Shown: piece by piece, positions 17,843 through 25,599 of the stretch
Layout: every line of letters begins with the position of its first letter
Numbering within the stretch: position 1 is the stretch's first letter
Assembly (NCBI GenBank): GCA_012719125.1
Contig: JAAYAY010000321.1
Span: forward strand, 16,876 to 80,875
Reading direction: 5' to 3'
DNA length: 64,000 nucleotides
Source: Planctomycetaceae bacterium
GTDB lineage: Bacteria > Planctomycetota > Planctomycetia > Pirellulales > Thermoguttaceae
Notes under the pieces: model-generated
Told to the model about the DNA's origin: nothing
Seen by the model: only the letters and a program-made list of their open reading frames with translations
The model's database searches: none
Translations under genes and position numbers: made by a program

Positions 17843-18005
17843 CGTGGGGGGCGCCTGGAGGAAATGAATCGCCAAACTCCGGAAGTTATTGGTATTCTAC
17901 CACCTCCGGCAACGGGGCCCCTGCGAGTGAGTCGCCGGGCTGGACGTCCCCGGGTCCTGCGATACACTGGAGTGCTTCGTTCCTGTACTCTCTGGGAGGG
18001 TCGCC

Positions 18006-18425
18006 GTGGCCTGGATTCAACGCGATTTGCAGTTGCCGCCGTTCGCAGCCGGCATTCACCCGATCACCCGCGAAATCCTGGAGGCTCTGCCGGAAATTCA
18101 GGGAATCAAGGCGGGCCTGCTTCACGTCTTCATCCTGCATACCTCGGCGTCGCTCACGCTCAACGAGAACGCCGACCCGGACGTGCCCGACGATCTCTAC
18201 CGGGCCCTGGACGCCATTGCTCCGGAGGACTTCCCCTACGCCCACACGATCGAAGGGCCCGACGACATGCCGGCCCATGTGAAGGTCTCGCTGACCGACA
18301 GCGGGCTCACCATTCCGATCGGCGCCGGCCGGCTCCGGCTGGGCACCTGGCAGGGGATCTTCCTCTGCGAATACCGTCGCAGCCCCCACCGCCGCCACCT
18401 GGTGCTCACCCTGCAGGGCGAGTAA
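18006..18425 (+). CDS. YjbQ/UPF0047 family protein (secondary thiamine-phosphate synthase-like)
   Basis: 139 aa from a GTG at 18006, with GGGAGG 5 bases upstream. The full family pattern is present: GLLHVFILHTSASLTLNENADPDV, the YAHTIEGPDDMPAHVK block and the terminal GTWQGIFLCEYR...RHLVLTLQGE. The members form trimers with a His-rich pocket. One member has weak thiamine-phosphate-synthase activity, but the physiological role is unsettled. Length is normal. The gene is followed by a perfect 28-bp hairpin before the convergent NifS-like gene. Confidence 0.9.
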   Translation: MAWIQRDLQLPPFAAGIHPITREILEALPEIQGIKAGLLHVFILHTSASLTLNENADPDVPDDLYRALDAIAPEDFPYAHTIEGPDDMPAHVKVSLTDSGLTIPIGAGRLRLGTWQGIFLCEYRRSPHRRHLVLTLQGE

Positions 18426-18428
18426 AGA

Positions 18429-18504
18429 AAAAAGGGGTCAGGACTCTTTGATTTTGCGGGTTATGTCGCAGGCGTGCAAAATCAAAGAGTCCTGACCCCT
18501 TTTT
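18429..18504. repeat. Perfect 28-bp inverted repeat (REP/RAYT-like palindromic element)
   Basis: Arms at 18429-18456 and 18477-18504 are exact reverse complements, starting AAAAAGGGGTCAGGACTC, with a 20-base loop. The outer ends are A-run and T-run, so the RNA from either strand would fold into a terminator-like hairpin ending in U residues. The GGGGTCAGGACTC core resembles the palindromic ends associated with Y1/RAYT (IS200-like) transposases in planctomycetes and other phyla. No transposase is present here. It occupies the whole gap between two convergent genes. Confidence 0.85.
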
Positions 18505-18508
18505 GATG

Positions 18509-19648
18509 CTATGCCGAGGCGCTGTCCCAGGCGGCAAGAAGGAGATTGGCGGCCCGCTCGATCTCTTCTTCCGTGGTGTACCACCCGATGCTCAGCCGGA
18601 TCGTCCCCAGGGCTTCGCGAGCGGAAAGGCCGATGGCCGCGAGCGCGGGTGAAATCGTGGCGGAACCGCTGTGCGAGGCCGAGTCGGTGGCCGCGCAGAC
18701 CTCGGGGATCCTGCGGAGCAAGTCGTCGCCGGCAACTCTGGGGAACGAGACGGCCAACGTGTTGGGCAATCGCTCGGCTCGGTGAGCAAGGATGCGGAGC
18801 CGGTCACCGAACCCCTCGAGGAGAAGGGTCTCGAGGCGATCGCGGAGCATTGCCAGGCGGTCGCGTGCCTTGTCGAGATGGGCGGCTGCCAGGCCTGCCG
18901 CCGCGCCGAGGGCTACGCAATGGGGAACGTTCGGTGTTCCGGGACGCAATCCGGCTTCGTCGGCGGACCCGTGAAGGACGGGCACGGGGTCCAGGCCGCG
19001 GCGGACGTAGAGCGCACCGACTCCCTTGGGAGCATACATCTTGTGCCCCGACAGGCTGAGCAGGTCGACGCCCAGTTCGGAGGGCCGGACGGGGATTTTG
19101 CCGACGCTCTGGACGGCGTCGCAGTGGACCAGGACGTCCGCCTGCCGGCAGAGGTGGGCGATCTGACGTACCGGCTGGATCGATCCAATCTCGTGATTGG
19201 CGTGAATCACGCTCACCAGCTTGGTGTCGGGCCGCAGGGAGTTCTCCACGTCCTGCGGGTCAACGACTCCGTCGCGGCTGCAGCCGACGACCGTCAGTTC
19301 GTATCCCCGGCTCTGAAGGTACCTTGCCGTGGCAGCTACGGACACGTGTTCCAGGGCAGTGACGACCAGGTGGCCGCGGCCGTTGGGGGCGAGCCGCCGC
19401 ATCATCCCGAGCAGGGCAAGGTTATTGCTTTCGGTCCCGCCGGAGGTGAAGACGATTTCGTCGCGGTCCACTCCGAGCAGCGTGGCGACCAGATGACGGG
19501 AGTCGTCCATGGCCTCCCGGGCCGCCCGGCCCACGGCGTGACGGCCGGCGGGATCGCCGAAATGCTCGGCCAGGAAGGGAAGCACCGCTTCCTGCACGGC
19601 AGGTGCAACCGGCGTTGTCGAGTTGTAGTCGAGATAGATCGATCGCAT
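18509..19648 (-). CDS. NifS/IscS-like aminotransferase class V protein with Ser in place of the catalytic Cys
   Basis: 379 aa, full-length cysteine desulfurase fold: YLDYNSTTP at the N-terminus, FTSGGTESNN, HANHEIGSIQPV, HCDAVQSVGK and the PLP-lysine motif SLSGHKMYAPKGVG (K203), then LRPGTPNV. In the catalytic loop, where desulfurases have GSAC(T/H)SG, this protein reads DSASHSG, so residue 325 is Ser (codon TCG). The nearest Cys is C318, seven residues earlier. In the standard mechanism a persulfide forms on that Cys, so normal desulfurase activity is doubtful. It may be another PLP enzyme, such as a lyase or transaminase-like function. No iscU or suf gene is adjacent. Confidence 0.87.
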   Translation of the reverse strand: MRSIYLDYNSTTPVAPAVQEAVLPFLAEHFGDPAGRHAVGRAAREAMDDSRHLVATLLGVDRDEIVFTSGGTESNNLALLGMMRRLAPNGRGHLVVTALEHVSVAATARYLQSRGYELTVVGCSRDGVVDPQDVENSLRPDTKLVSVIHANHEIGSIQPVRQIAHLCRQADVLVHCDAVQSVGKIPVRPSELGVDLLSLSGHKMYAPKGVGALYVRRGLDPVPVLHGSADEAGLRPGTPNVPHCVALGAAAGLAAAHLDKARDRLAMLRDRLETLLLEGFGDRLRILAHRAERLPNTLAVSFPRVAGDDLLRRIPEVCAATDSASHSGSATISPALAAIGLSAREALGTIRLSIGWYTTEEEIERAANLLLAAWDSASA

Positions 19649-19818
19649 CGGGGGAAACGGGCGCAGACGATCGGCGGTAAGGGTGGCCGCTCAAAGACAC
19701 ACGCCCCGGGGCCCGCGGGTCGTATCGAACTTGCCGGGCGCCAGGGCGTGTCAATTGATTCAGGCTGGCGGCATCGGGAGAGACGTCAATCCGATGCCGA
19801 GCGAATCAGCGGGATCTA

Positions 19819-20208
19819 CTATTGCTGCTGGGGAGCAGCGGGACCAGAGTAGAGGCCCGGCCGAACTCGCTTCTGGACGTCGATCTCGAGGACGCCAAAG
19901 GTGGCCTCGTGACGCTGCACGGTCATCGTCAAGGCATGGAGCATCCGCTTCGCCGTGTAGAAGTTGGTGATGATCCGCTGCGTGACGGGAATCGGCTGCG
20001 TGGGAACACCGATCGGCTGGGGATTGAGGCCGAAGTCGATGATCAACTCTTCCGGAGTCCCGGTTACGCGGCAGAAGTTCGCGTAGCAGGCAATCGCCTT
20101 CGAGTCGTCGATCTGCAACTGGACTCGCTGGGGTTGCTGCGGTTGCTTGGTCCCTTCGGCAGCGGTGGTTTCCGGTTCTTGATCCGGGGTGTCTTCTTTC
20201 TTGGCCAC
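19819..20208 (-). CDS. DUF3467 domain protein
   Basis: 129 aa from a GTG at 20208, with a perfect AAGGAG 6 bases before it. The N-terminal ~30 residues are charged and Gln/Pro-rich. Residues ~30-110 match DUF3467: VQLQIDDSKAIACYANFCRV, EELIIDFGL and VTQRIITNFYTAKRMLHAL. Length and layout are typical. The function of the family is unknown. A TATAAT hexamer on this strand lies about 135 bases upstream. Confidence 0.82.
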   Translation of the reverse strand: MAKKEDTPDQEPETTAAEGTKQPQQPQRVQLQIDDSKAIACYANFCRVTGTPEELIIDFGLNPQPIGVPTQPIPVTQRIITNFYTAKRMLHALTMTVQRHEATFGVLEIDVQKRVRPGLYSGPAAPQQQ

Positions 20209-20342
20209 GGAAAACTCCTTTGTTGGAACGAACTGCTAAATCCGGGGCGGAATCTAACCCGCCGTCCGGGCCCTGTTGCGGTTTTCACCATTTCTTGGGG
20301 TCACACACTCTGATTAGCGAGTGGTTCCCCCCAGAAGGAAAC

Positions 20343-20348
20343 ATTATA
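20343..20348 (-). promoter_or_regulatory. Candidate -10 box upstream of the DUF3467 gene
   Basis: On the minus strand this hexamer is a perfect TATAAT. The -35 region at 16-18 bases (TTCTAT/GTTCTA) is poor. It would give a 5' leader of about 130 bases before the GTG at 20208. Confidence 0.35.
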
Positions 20349-20485
20349 GAAGGATAGCACAAAAATAGAACCAGGGATCGCGACGCTGTCAGAAAAACGA
20401 GAACGCAAGAAACGGGCACTGCCTACCTGGTCTATGAATAATTCCCAAGTTGTTCTACTCAAAACCTTTGCGCATAACCCGCAGA

Positions 20486-20758
20486 CTAAGCTGTGGGTGT
20501 TTGAAAACCCATCTCCTTGCGAGTGCTTGCCTGCAACGTGTCCGTCAATTTGAGGATCGCAATCTGCGCAAAGGGCAAAATGATTTCGCGGCCCCCCATC
20601 GAATCGGGGGTCGCTCGCTGAAACAACACGCAGCCGTGTCCCAAGGAAAAACCGGAAAAAACGATTTGTTCCCCTTGAAGCGTCCCGACCACGCCGCGAC
20701 GCTGCAGGGTGGCGGGCCACGTCGTCAATACGGACTCAATTCCCGTGCTTCCAGACAT
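20486..20758 (-). CDS. Small conserved protein of unknown function
   Basis: 90 aa from an ATG at 20758 with GAGGA 8 bases upstream. The reading frame is open further upstream, but the strong ribosome binding site fixes the start. The protein begins MSGSTGIESVLTTWPATLQR and continues with GEQIVFSGFSLGHGCVLFQR and IILPFAQIAILKLTDTL, a beta-rich pattern. I recognise no named domain. It sits divergent from purE, upstream of DUF3467 on the same strand. The regular amphipathic pattern and ribosome binding site make it a real gene in my view. Confidence 0.6.
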   Translation of the reverse strand: MSGSTGIESVLTTWPATLQRRGVVGTLQGEQIVFSGFSLGHGCVLFQRATPDSMGGREIILPFAQIAILKLTDTLQASTRKEMGFQTPTA

Positions 20759-20992
20759 TCTGTGTCCTCGCGATTCCGCATTGGATTCATAGACTCGTCG
20801 AGCGCGACGGGAGTTCCCCGAAAAAGGCATTCGCCGTAGACTCATCGACTCCCCAGGCAAACGTAGCACAGGAACGGTTGCCGAAACGTTCGGCTTGCCG
20901 TACAACCCAAGGTTCGAGGTGTTGGGATGTCGCCCGCTTGCCGGACGGTTCGGCAAACCTTGTGAGGTCCGTTGATAGTAAGGAGAGCGTGT

Positions 20993-21508
20993 ATGTCGGA
21001 TGTGCCGGTTCGAGTCGGGATCGTCATGGGGAGCGACAGTGACTGGCCGAAGATCAAATCGGTCGCGGCGGCCCTGGATGAGTTTGGCGTGGGCTATGAG
21101 GCGCGAGTGATGAGTGCCCATCGGACGCCGGATGTGGTCCACGATTTTGCAACCGGTGCGGCGGAGCGAGGCCTCAAGGTCATTATTGCCGCCGCAGGGG
21201 GGGCTGCTCATTTGGCCGGTGTGTGCGCCTCCCACACGACCTTGCCGGTGATCGGGATTCCCGTGGCGACCGATCTGGCCGGCGGGCTCGATTCGCTACT
21301 GGCGACGGTGCAGATGCCGGGCGACGTGCCGGTGGCCACCGTGGGGACCGGATCGGGGGGGGCGCGGAACGCCGGCCTGCTGGCCGTCCAGATCCTCGCC
21401 CTGAGCGATCCGAATCTGGCGGAGAAACTCATCCATTTCAAGAGCGACTTGGCTGCGAAAGTGGCAGAGAAGAACCAGAAGCTGCAAGCCAGAATTCGGA
21501 CGGAATAA
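20993..21508 (+). CDS. purE: 5-(carboxyamino)imidazole ribonucleotide mutase PurE
   Basis: 171 aa from the ATG at 20993 with AAGGAG upstream; an earlier in-frame start at 20972 is rejected. Class I PurE motifs are all present: GIVMGSDSDWP, VMSAHRTPD with the catalytic His, AAAGGAAHLAGV and MPGDVPVATV. It converts N5-CAIR to CAIR in de novo purine synthesis in the cytoplasm. No purK lies beside it; instead mtnA follows 21 bases downstream, so the two may be co-transcribed. Confidence 0.96.
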   Translation: MSDVPVRVGIVMGSDSDWPKIKSVAAALDEFGVGYEARVMSAHRTPDVVHDFATGAAERGLKVIIAAAGGAAHLAGVCASHTTLPVIGIPVATDLAGGLDSLLATVQMPGDVPVATVGTGSGGARNAGLLAVQILALSDPNLAEKLIHFKSDLAAKVAEKNQKLQARIRTE

Positions 21509-21529
21509 CGAGCACTGCGTGGGTATGCG

Positions 21530-22591
21530 ATGACGAACATTGAGACGTTACGTTGGGTCGGCGATTGGGCTGGACACTTGGAGTTGATCGATCAGACGTT
21601 ATTGCCGATCGAGTTGGCGACGATCGAGTGCCGCGACGTCGAGACGGCCTGGGAAGCCATCAAGATGCTGCGGGTCCGCGGGGCACCGGCGATCGGGATC
21701 GCGGCCGCCTATGGCGTGGTTCTGGGCGTACAGCCGGTCGCCAGCGGCGACAAGGAATCGTTTTGTCGGCGTTTTGAAGAAGTGACCGAGTACCTGGCGA
21801 AGAGCCGTCCCACGGCCGTCAACCTGTTCTGGGCGCTGGATCGATTGAAAAGAAAGGCGGCGGCACTGCAAGGCACGGCTTCGCCGAAGGAGCTTGCCGA
21901 ATCGCTGCTGGCCGAGGCCCGGGCGATTCACGAGGAGGATCGGCGGATCTGCCGCGATATCGGTCGGCACGGGGCCGAACTCATCGAGGACGGACAAGGC
22001 GTGCTGACTCACTGCAATGCGGGCGGCTTGGCGACGGCCGACTACGGAACGGCCCTGGCGGTCTTTTTCGCGGCGGCCGAGTCGGGCAAGCGGATCCACG
22101 TGTACGCCGACGAGACGCGGCCGCTGTTGCAGGGTGCGAGGCTCACCACCTGGGAGCTACAGCAACGAGGCATTCCCGTCACCTTGATTTGCGACTCGAT
22201 GGCTGCCCAGGTGATGCGTGAGGGGCGGGTCCAGGCCGTGGTGACCGGGGCCGACCGGATTGCGGCCAACGGCGACGCGGCCAACAAGATCGGCACCTAC
22301 AGCGTGGCCCTGGCGGCGGCGGCCCACAAGATCCCGTTCTACGTCGCGGCGCCGCAGAGCACCTTCGATCTTTCGCTTCCCAGTGGAGACGGCATCCCCA
22401 TCGAAGAGCGCGACCCGCGAGAGATCACCCACGGATTCGGACGGCAGACGGCTCCCGACGGCATCGACGTCTATAATCCCGCATTCGACGTGACCCCGGC
22501 CGAATTGATTGCCGGGCTGATCTGCGAAAAGGGGCTGATTCAGCCGGTGACGGCGGAGCGGATTGCGGAGGTGTTGGGGGCCTGTTCATAA
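21530..22591 (+). CDS. mtnA: S-methyl-5-thioribose-1-phosphate isomerase
   Basis: 353 aa. The eIF2B-alpha-like MtnA family is clear: RGAPAIGIAAAYG (50-62), TAVNLFWALDR, HCNAGGLATADYGTAL with catalytic C162, ADETRPLLQGARLT, and TGADRIAANGDAANKIGTY with catalytic D242. It isomerises MTR-1-P to MTRu-1-P in the methionine salvage pathway. No other mtn gene is nearby. It follows purE closely and is followed 15 bases later by a methyltransferase gene. Confidence 0.95.
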   Translation: MTNIETLRWVGDWAGHLELIDQTLLPIELATIECRDVETAWEAIKMLRVRGAPAIGIAAAYGVVLGVQPVASGDKESFCRRFEEVTEYLAKSRPTAVNLFWALDRLKRKAAALQGTASPKELAESLLAEARAIHEEDRRICRDIGRHGAELIEDGQGVLTHCNAGGLATADYGTALAVFFAAAESGKRIHVYADETRPLLQGARLTTWELQQRGIPVTLICDSMAAQVMREGRVQAVVTGADRIAANGDAANKIGTYSVALAAAAHKIPFYVAAPQSTFDLSLPSGDGIPIEERDPREITHGFGRQTAPDGIDVYNPAFDVTPAELIAGLICEKGLIQPVTAERIAEVLGACS

Positions 22592-22606
22592 CGGCCTGCT
22601 GTTCCC

Positions 22607-23458
22607 ATGTTCTCCCCTGACCAATACTCCCTGCTCGACTTCGGTGCCGGCCGGCGGCTTGAACGGTTCGGTTCGCTCGTGCTCGATCGCCCCTGTCCGG
22701 CGGTGGAAGGCATGCCCTGCGCGGCCCCGCAGCGGTGGGCCGACGCCGACGCGCGGTTCGGAGATCGCGGGTCGGGCGAGGAATGCTGGTCGCAGAACGG
22801 CGACTTGTCCGATCGGTGGACGATCGACCATGGACCGCTTCGGTTCGAGTTGAAACGAACCGAGTTCGGCCACTTGGGCCTGTTTCCGGAACAGGCGGGC
22901 AACTGGGACTGGATTGCCCGGCAGGTCAAGGACCATGGGCCGGGGATGAGGGTGCTCAACCTGTTTGCCTACACCGGCGGCTGCACGCTTGCGGCGGCGG
23001 CAGCGGGGGCGGAAATCGTGCACGTCGATGCGGCCAGGAACACGGTCAATTGGGCCCGGCGGAATGCCGAGTTGTCGGGGCTGGCCCAAGCCCCGATTCG
23101 CTGGATCGCCGACGATGCGGCCAAGTTCGTGCGCCGGGAGGTGAAGCGGGGAAACCGGTACGATGCCGTCGTCCTCGATCCGCCAAGCTACGGACACGGC
23201 GCCCGAGGCGAAGTCTGGCGTCTGTCGAAACACTTGATGCCGCTGCTGAAGAACTGCGCCCGGTTGACTTCCGGGCGGCGGCGGTTCATCCTGCTGACGT
23301 GCCACACGCCGGGCTACGGGGCGGAACGGTTGGGCGAGATGCTGGCCCAAGCGTGCGACGACCAGTCCGGTCACATCTCGGCAGGACCGCTTGCGATTCG
23401 CTCCGTCGACGGGCGCGACATGCCCAGCGGCGTGTTTGCCTGCTGGTCGGCAAGATGA
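22607..23458 (+). CDS. Class I SAM-dependent methyltransferase (RlmI-like catalytic domain)
   Basis: 283 aa. After a short N-terminal part the SAM fold is plain: GMRVLNLFAYTGGCTLAAAAAG (motif I), VHVDAARNTVNWARRNAELSG (motif II), WIADDAAKFV, and the N6/C5-type catalytic motif VLDPPSYGHG. FELKRTEFGHLGLFPEQAGNWDW is the pre-SAM signature of PF10672 rRNA methyltransferases. A PUA domain as in RlmI is missing, so this is a shorter relative. It probably methylates rRNA, but the target is unknown. It is close behind mtnA. Confidence 0.85.
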   Translation: MFSPDQYSLLDFGAGRRLERFGSLVLDRPCPAVEGMPCAAPQRWADADARFGDRGSGEECWSQNGDLSDRWTIDHGPLRFELKRTEFGHLGLFPEQAGNWDWIARQVKDHGPGMRVLNLFAYTGGCTLAAAAAGAEIVHVDAARNTVNWARRNAELSGLAQAPIRWIADDAAKFVRREVKRGNRYDAVVLDPPSYGHGARGEVWRLSKHLMPLLKNCARLTSGRRRFILLTCHTPGYGAERLGEMLAQACDDQSGHISAGPLAIRSVDGRDMPSGVFACWSAR

Positions 23459-23480
23459 AGACCGCGGTGCCAGGCCCCTT

Positions 23481-23528
23481 GTAGGACAGGATTGCATCCT
23501 GTCCGGACCGGTTACAAACCTGTCCTAC
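23481..23528. repeat. Palindromic GTAGGACAGG repeat
   Basis: GTAGGACAGG at 23481-23490 is repeated inverted as CCTGTCCTAC at 23519-23528. An inner inverted repeat GGACAGGA/TCCTGTCC lies at 23484-23504, so two alternative hairpins are possible. It fills the 80-base gap between two RNA-methyltransferase-type genes and resembles a small dispersed palindromic element. Confidence 0.65.
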
Positions 23529-23541
23529 GGGATGACACGAT

Positions 23542-24339
23542 ATGGGAACGAAGATCACCAGCCTGCAGAACCCGCGAATCAAGGAGATGATTCGTCTGCG
23601 CGACGGGCGTCACCGGCGAAAGCAGGGTCGGATTCTGATCGACGGCGTGCGGGAGATCGAGCGGGCCATGCAGGCGGGAGTTCTGCCTGGCGAGGTGGTC
23701 TATTGCGAGCAAATGTGTGATGCTGCGCCGGCCAGAGAGCTGCTGGCGAGGGCCGAAGAGGGGCAGGTCGAATTGATCGAGGTGTCGGGCCAGGTCTTCG
23801 AGAAGCTGGCGTTTGGGGCACGAGCGGAAGGGGTTGTGGCGGTGGCCTCCACGCCGCAAGCTTCGCTTGCTGAGTTGGTGTTGCGTGAAAACGATCTGGT
23901 GGTTGTGCTGGAAGGCGTGGAGAAGCCGGGGAACGTGGGGGCGGTTCTGAGGAGCGCCGACGCAACCGGAGCCGGGGCCGTCATTGTGGCCGACGGCCGA
24001 ACGGATCTGTTCAACCCCAATGCAATCCGAGCGAGCCTCGGCACGATCTTCACGGTGCCGGTGGCGGAAGCATCAAGCCGCGAAACGCTGGATTGGCTGC
24101 GCCGGCAGGGATACTCGATTTTTGCGGCTCGCGTCGACGGATCGGCGGTCTATACAGAAGCGGATTTCAGGGGTGCGGCAGCGATCGTGCTGGGGAGCGA
24201 GGCGGACGGGCTCACCGACGTGTGGTCGGACGAGGGGATTGAGGCCCTCCGGTTGCCCATGCTGGGAGTCGCGGATAGTCTGAATGTGTCCGTCACGGCG
24301 GCCGTGATGCTCTACGAGGCCGTGCGGCAGCGAAGCTAG
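23542..24339 (+). CDS. TrmH/SpoU-family RNA methyltransferase
   Basis: 265 aa. N-terminal substrate-binding domain (ITSLQNPRIKEMIRLRDGRHRRKQGRILIDG style, residues 1-95) then a SPOUT knot: VLEGVEKPGNVGAVLRSADATG (motif 1), IVLGSEADGLTD (motif 2) and LPMLGVADSLNVSVTAAVMLYEA (motif 3). SpoU enzymes 2'-O-methylate ribose in rRNA or tRNA using SAM. This arrangement resembles rRNA 2'-O-methyltransferases of the RlmB/TsnR kind; the exact nucleotide cannot be told. It may share a transcript with the upstream methyltransferase. Confidence 0.9.
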   Translation: MGTKITSLQNPRIKEMIRLRDGRHRRKQGRILIDGVREIERAMQAGVLPGEVVYCEQMCDAAPARELLARAEEGQVELIEVSGQVFEKLAFGARAEGVVAVASTPQASLAELVLRENDLVVVLEGVEKPGNVGAVLRSADATGAGAVIVADGRTDLFNPNAIRASLGTIFTVPVAEASSRETLDWLRRQGYSIFAARVDGSAVYTEADFRGAAAIVLGSEADGLTDVWSDEGIEALRLPMLGVADSLNVSVTAAVMLYEAVRQRS

Positions 24340-24340
24340 T

Positions 24341-24530
24341 GGCCTCCGGCCGCAGCCAAGTCCGAAATGCGAAACTCGAAATCCCAGACAGATTCAAAAC
24401 CTGAAATCCAAATGTTTCAAACCTGACGAACAGACTCATACCGACACGCACAGTCTTGTTTCGAACCTTTGGTGTTCGGGTTTTGAATTTGTCTGGGATT
24501 TCGTGCTTCGGTTTTCGTATTTCAAAACTG
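24341..24530 (-). repeat. Dispersed ~188-bp repeat, copy 1 (inverted orientation)
   Basis: Read on the minus strand this segment aligns end to end with 26811-26997: it starts GAAATACGAAAACCGAAGC, contains CACCAAAGGTTCGAAACAAG and GTTCGTCAGGTTTGAAACAT, and ends TTGGCTGCGGCCGGAGGCC. Both halves are rich in CGAAA/TTTCG and form long imperfect inverted repeats. It encodes nothing I can recognise. It lies between the TrmH-family gene and the radical SAM gene. Confidence 0.85.
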
Positions 24531-24563
24531 CGTGGGTATTTCGTTTGACCGAAGACTCTATCC

Positions 24564-25445
24564 ATGTCCGATTTGCCCTCCGACCATAGCGACGCCCGCG
24601 AGCTGTTCACGAGTCATCCGCGATCGTTTGAAGAGAACCGCTATGTCTATCCGGTGGTGAGCCGCCGGGCGGGCGGCATTTCGATCGGGGTGAATCTGAA
24701 TCTCGACAAGGTCTGCAACTTCGCTTGCATCTACTGCCAGGTCGACCGCACCGAAATGGGCGAGCGGGAATTCGTCGAACTCCAGCGTCTGGCCGACGAG
24801 TTGGACTACGCCGTCGAGTTGATCGCGTCGGGCCGGATCTACGACGGCCCGCGGTTCAGCCAGCTTCCTGAACACTTGCGGCGCCTCAACGACATCGCCC
24901 TGAGCGGCGACGGGGAGCCGACCACCTACCGCAATTTCGAACACGTGGTGGCCGTCTGCGCCAACGTTCGCCGGCGTCACCGGCTGGACGACATGAAGAT
25001 CGTGCTCATTACCAACGCGACCATGTTCGACCGCCCGCACATCCGTCGCGGGCTCGAACTGCTCGACGCCAACAACGGCGAGATCTGGGCCAAGCTCGAC
25101 GCGGGCACGGAAGCTCACTACAACCGCGTCGCCCGTTCCGCCGTCCGCTTTTCGAAGATTCTCGACAATCTCCGCTGGGCCGCATCGATCCGTCCCATCG
25201 TCATTCAGACCCTGTTCATGGAGATCCAGGGGGAGGGTCCCGACGAGGCCGAACTGGCGGCCTACTGCGACCGGCTGGATGAGATCGTCCAATCCGGCGG
25301 ACGAATCAAGCACGTGCAGATTCACACGGTTGCCCGGGCACCGGCGGAGGCGTATGTGTCGGCGTTGTCGAACGATCGGGTGGAAGAGATTGCGGAGTTG
25401 GTCCGGGAGAAGACGGGACTGGAGGTGGCGGGGTTCGGGGCGTAA
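24564..25445 (+). CDS. Radical SAM protein (CxxxCxxC, PF04055)
   Basis: 293 aa. The [4Fe-4S] motif CNFACIYC (C51, C55, C58) is followed by LSGDGEPTTYRNF (the GGE-like SAM-binding motif), KIVLITNATMFDR and IQTLFMEIQGEG. VNLNLDKVCNFACIYCQV is typical of a family of short radical SAM proteins with no extra cluster domain and no known substrate. It generates a 5'-deoxyadenosyl radical in the cytoplasm. Nothing nearby points to a precursor peptide or a specific pathway. Confidence 0.85.
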   Translation: MSDLPSDHSDARELFTSHPRSFEENRYVYPVVSRRAGGISIGVNLNLDKVCNFACIYCQVDRTEMGEREFVELQRLADELDYAVELIASGRIYDGPRFSQLPEHLRRLNDIALSGDGEPTTYRNFEHVVAVCANVRRRHRLDDMKIVLITNATMFDRPHIRRGLELLDANNGEIWAKLDAGTEAHYNRVARSAVRFSKILDNLRWAASIRPIVIQTLFMEIQGEGPDEAELAAYCDRLDEIVQSGGRIKHVQIHTVARAPAEAYVSALSNDRVEEIAELVREKTGLEVAGFGA

Positions 25446-25599
25446 CTCGTACCACTCGCAAGTCTTACGATAGCCGCATGGATTTGCCCTGCGCTTCGAA
25501 AGAGCCAAAGGTAGCAGTTGAATGACGGACAGCGCCCGGCGACAATAGCGACCGTTCAAATCGTCCCACTCGGTCCGCGTTTCCACCCGGAGTCCCACC

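Noticed and set aside
20486..21235. 249-codon minus frame covering the purE start
   Set aside because: Only its last 90 codons look like a protein and have a ribosome binding site; the upstream part overlaps purE in antisense and was not included.
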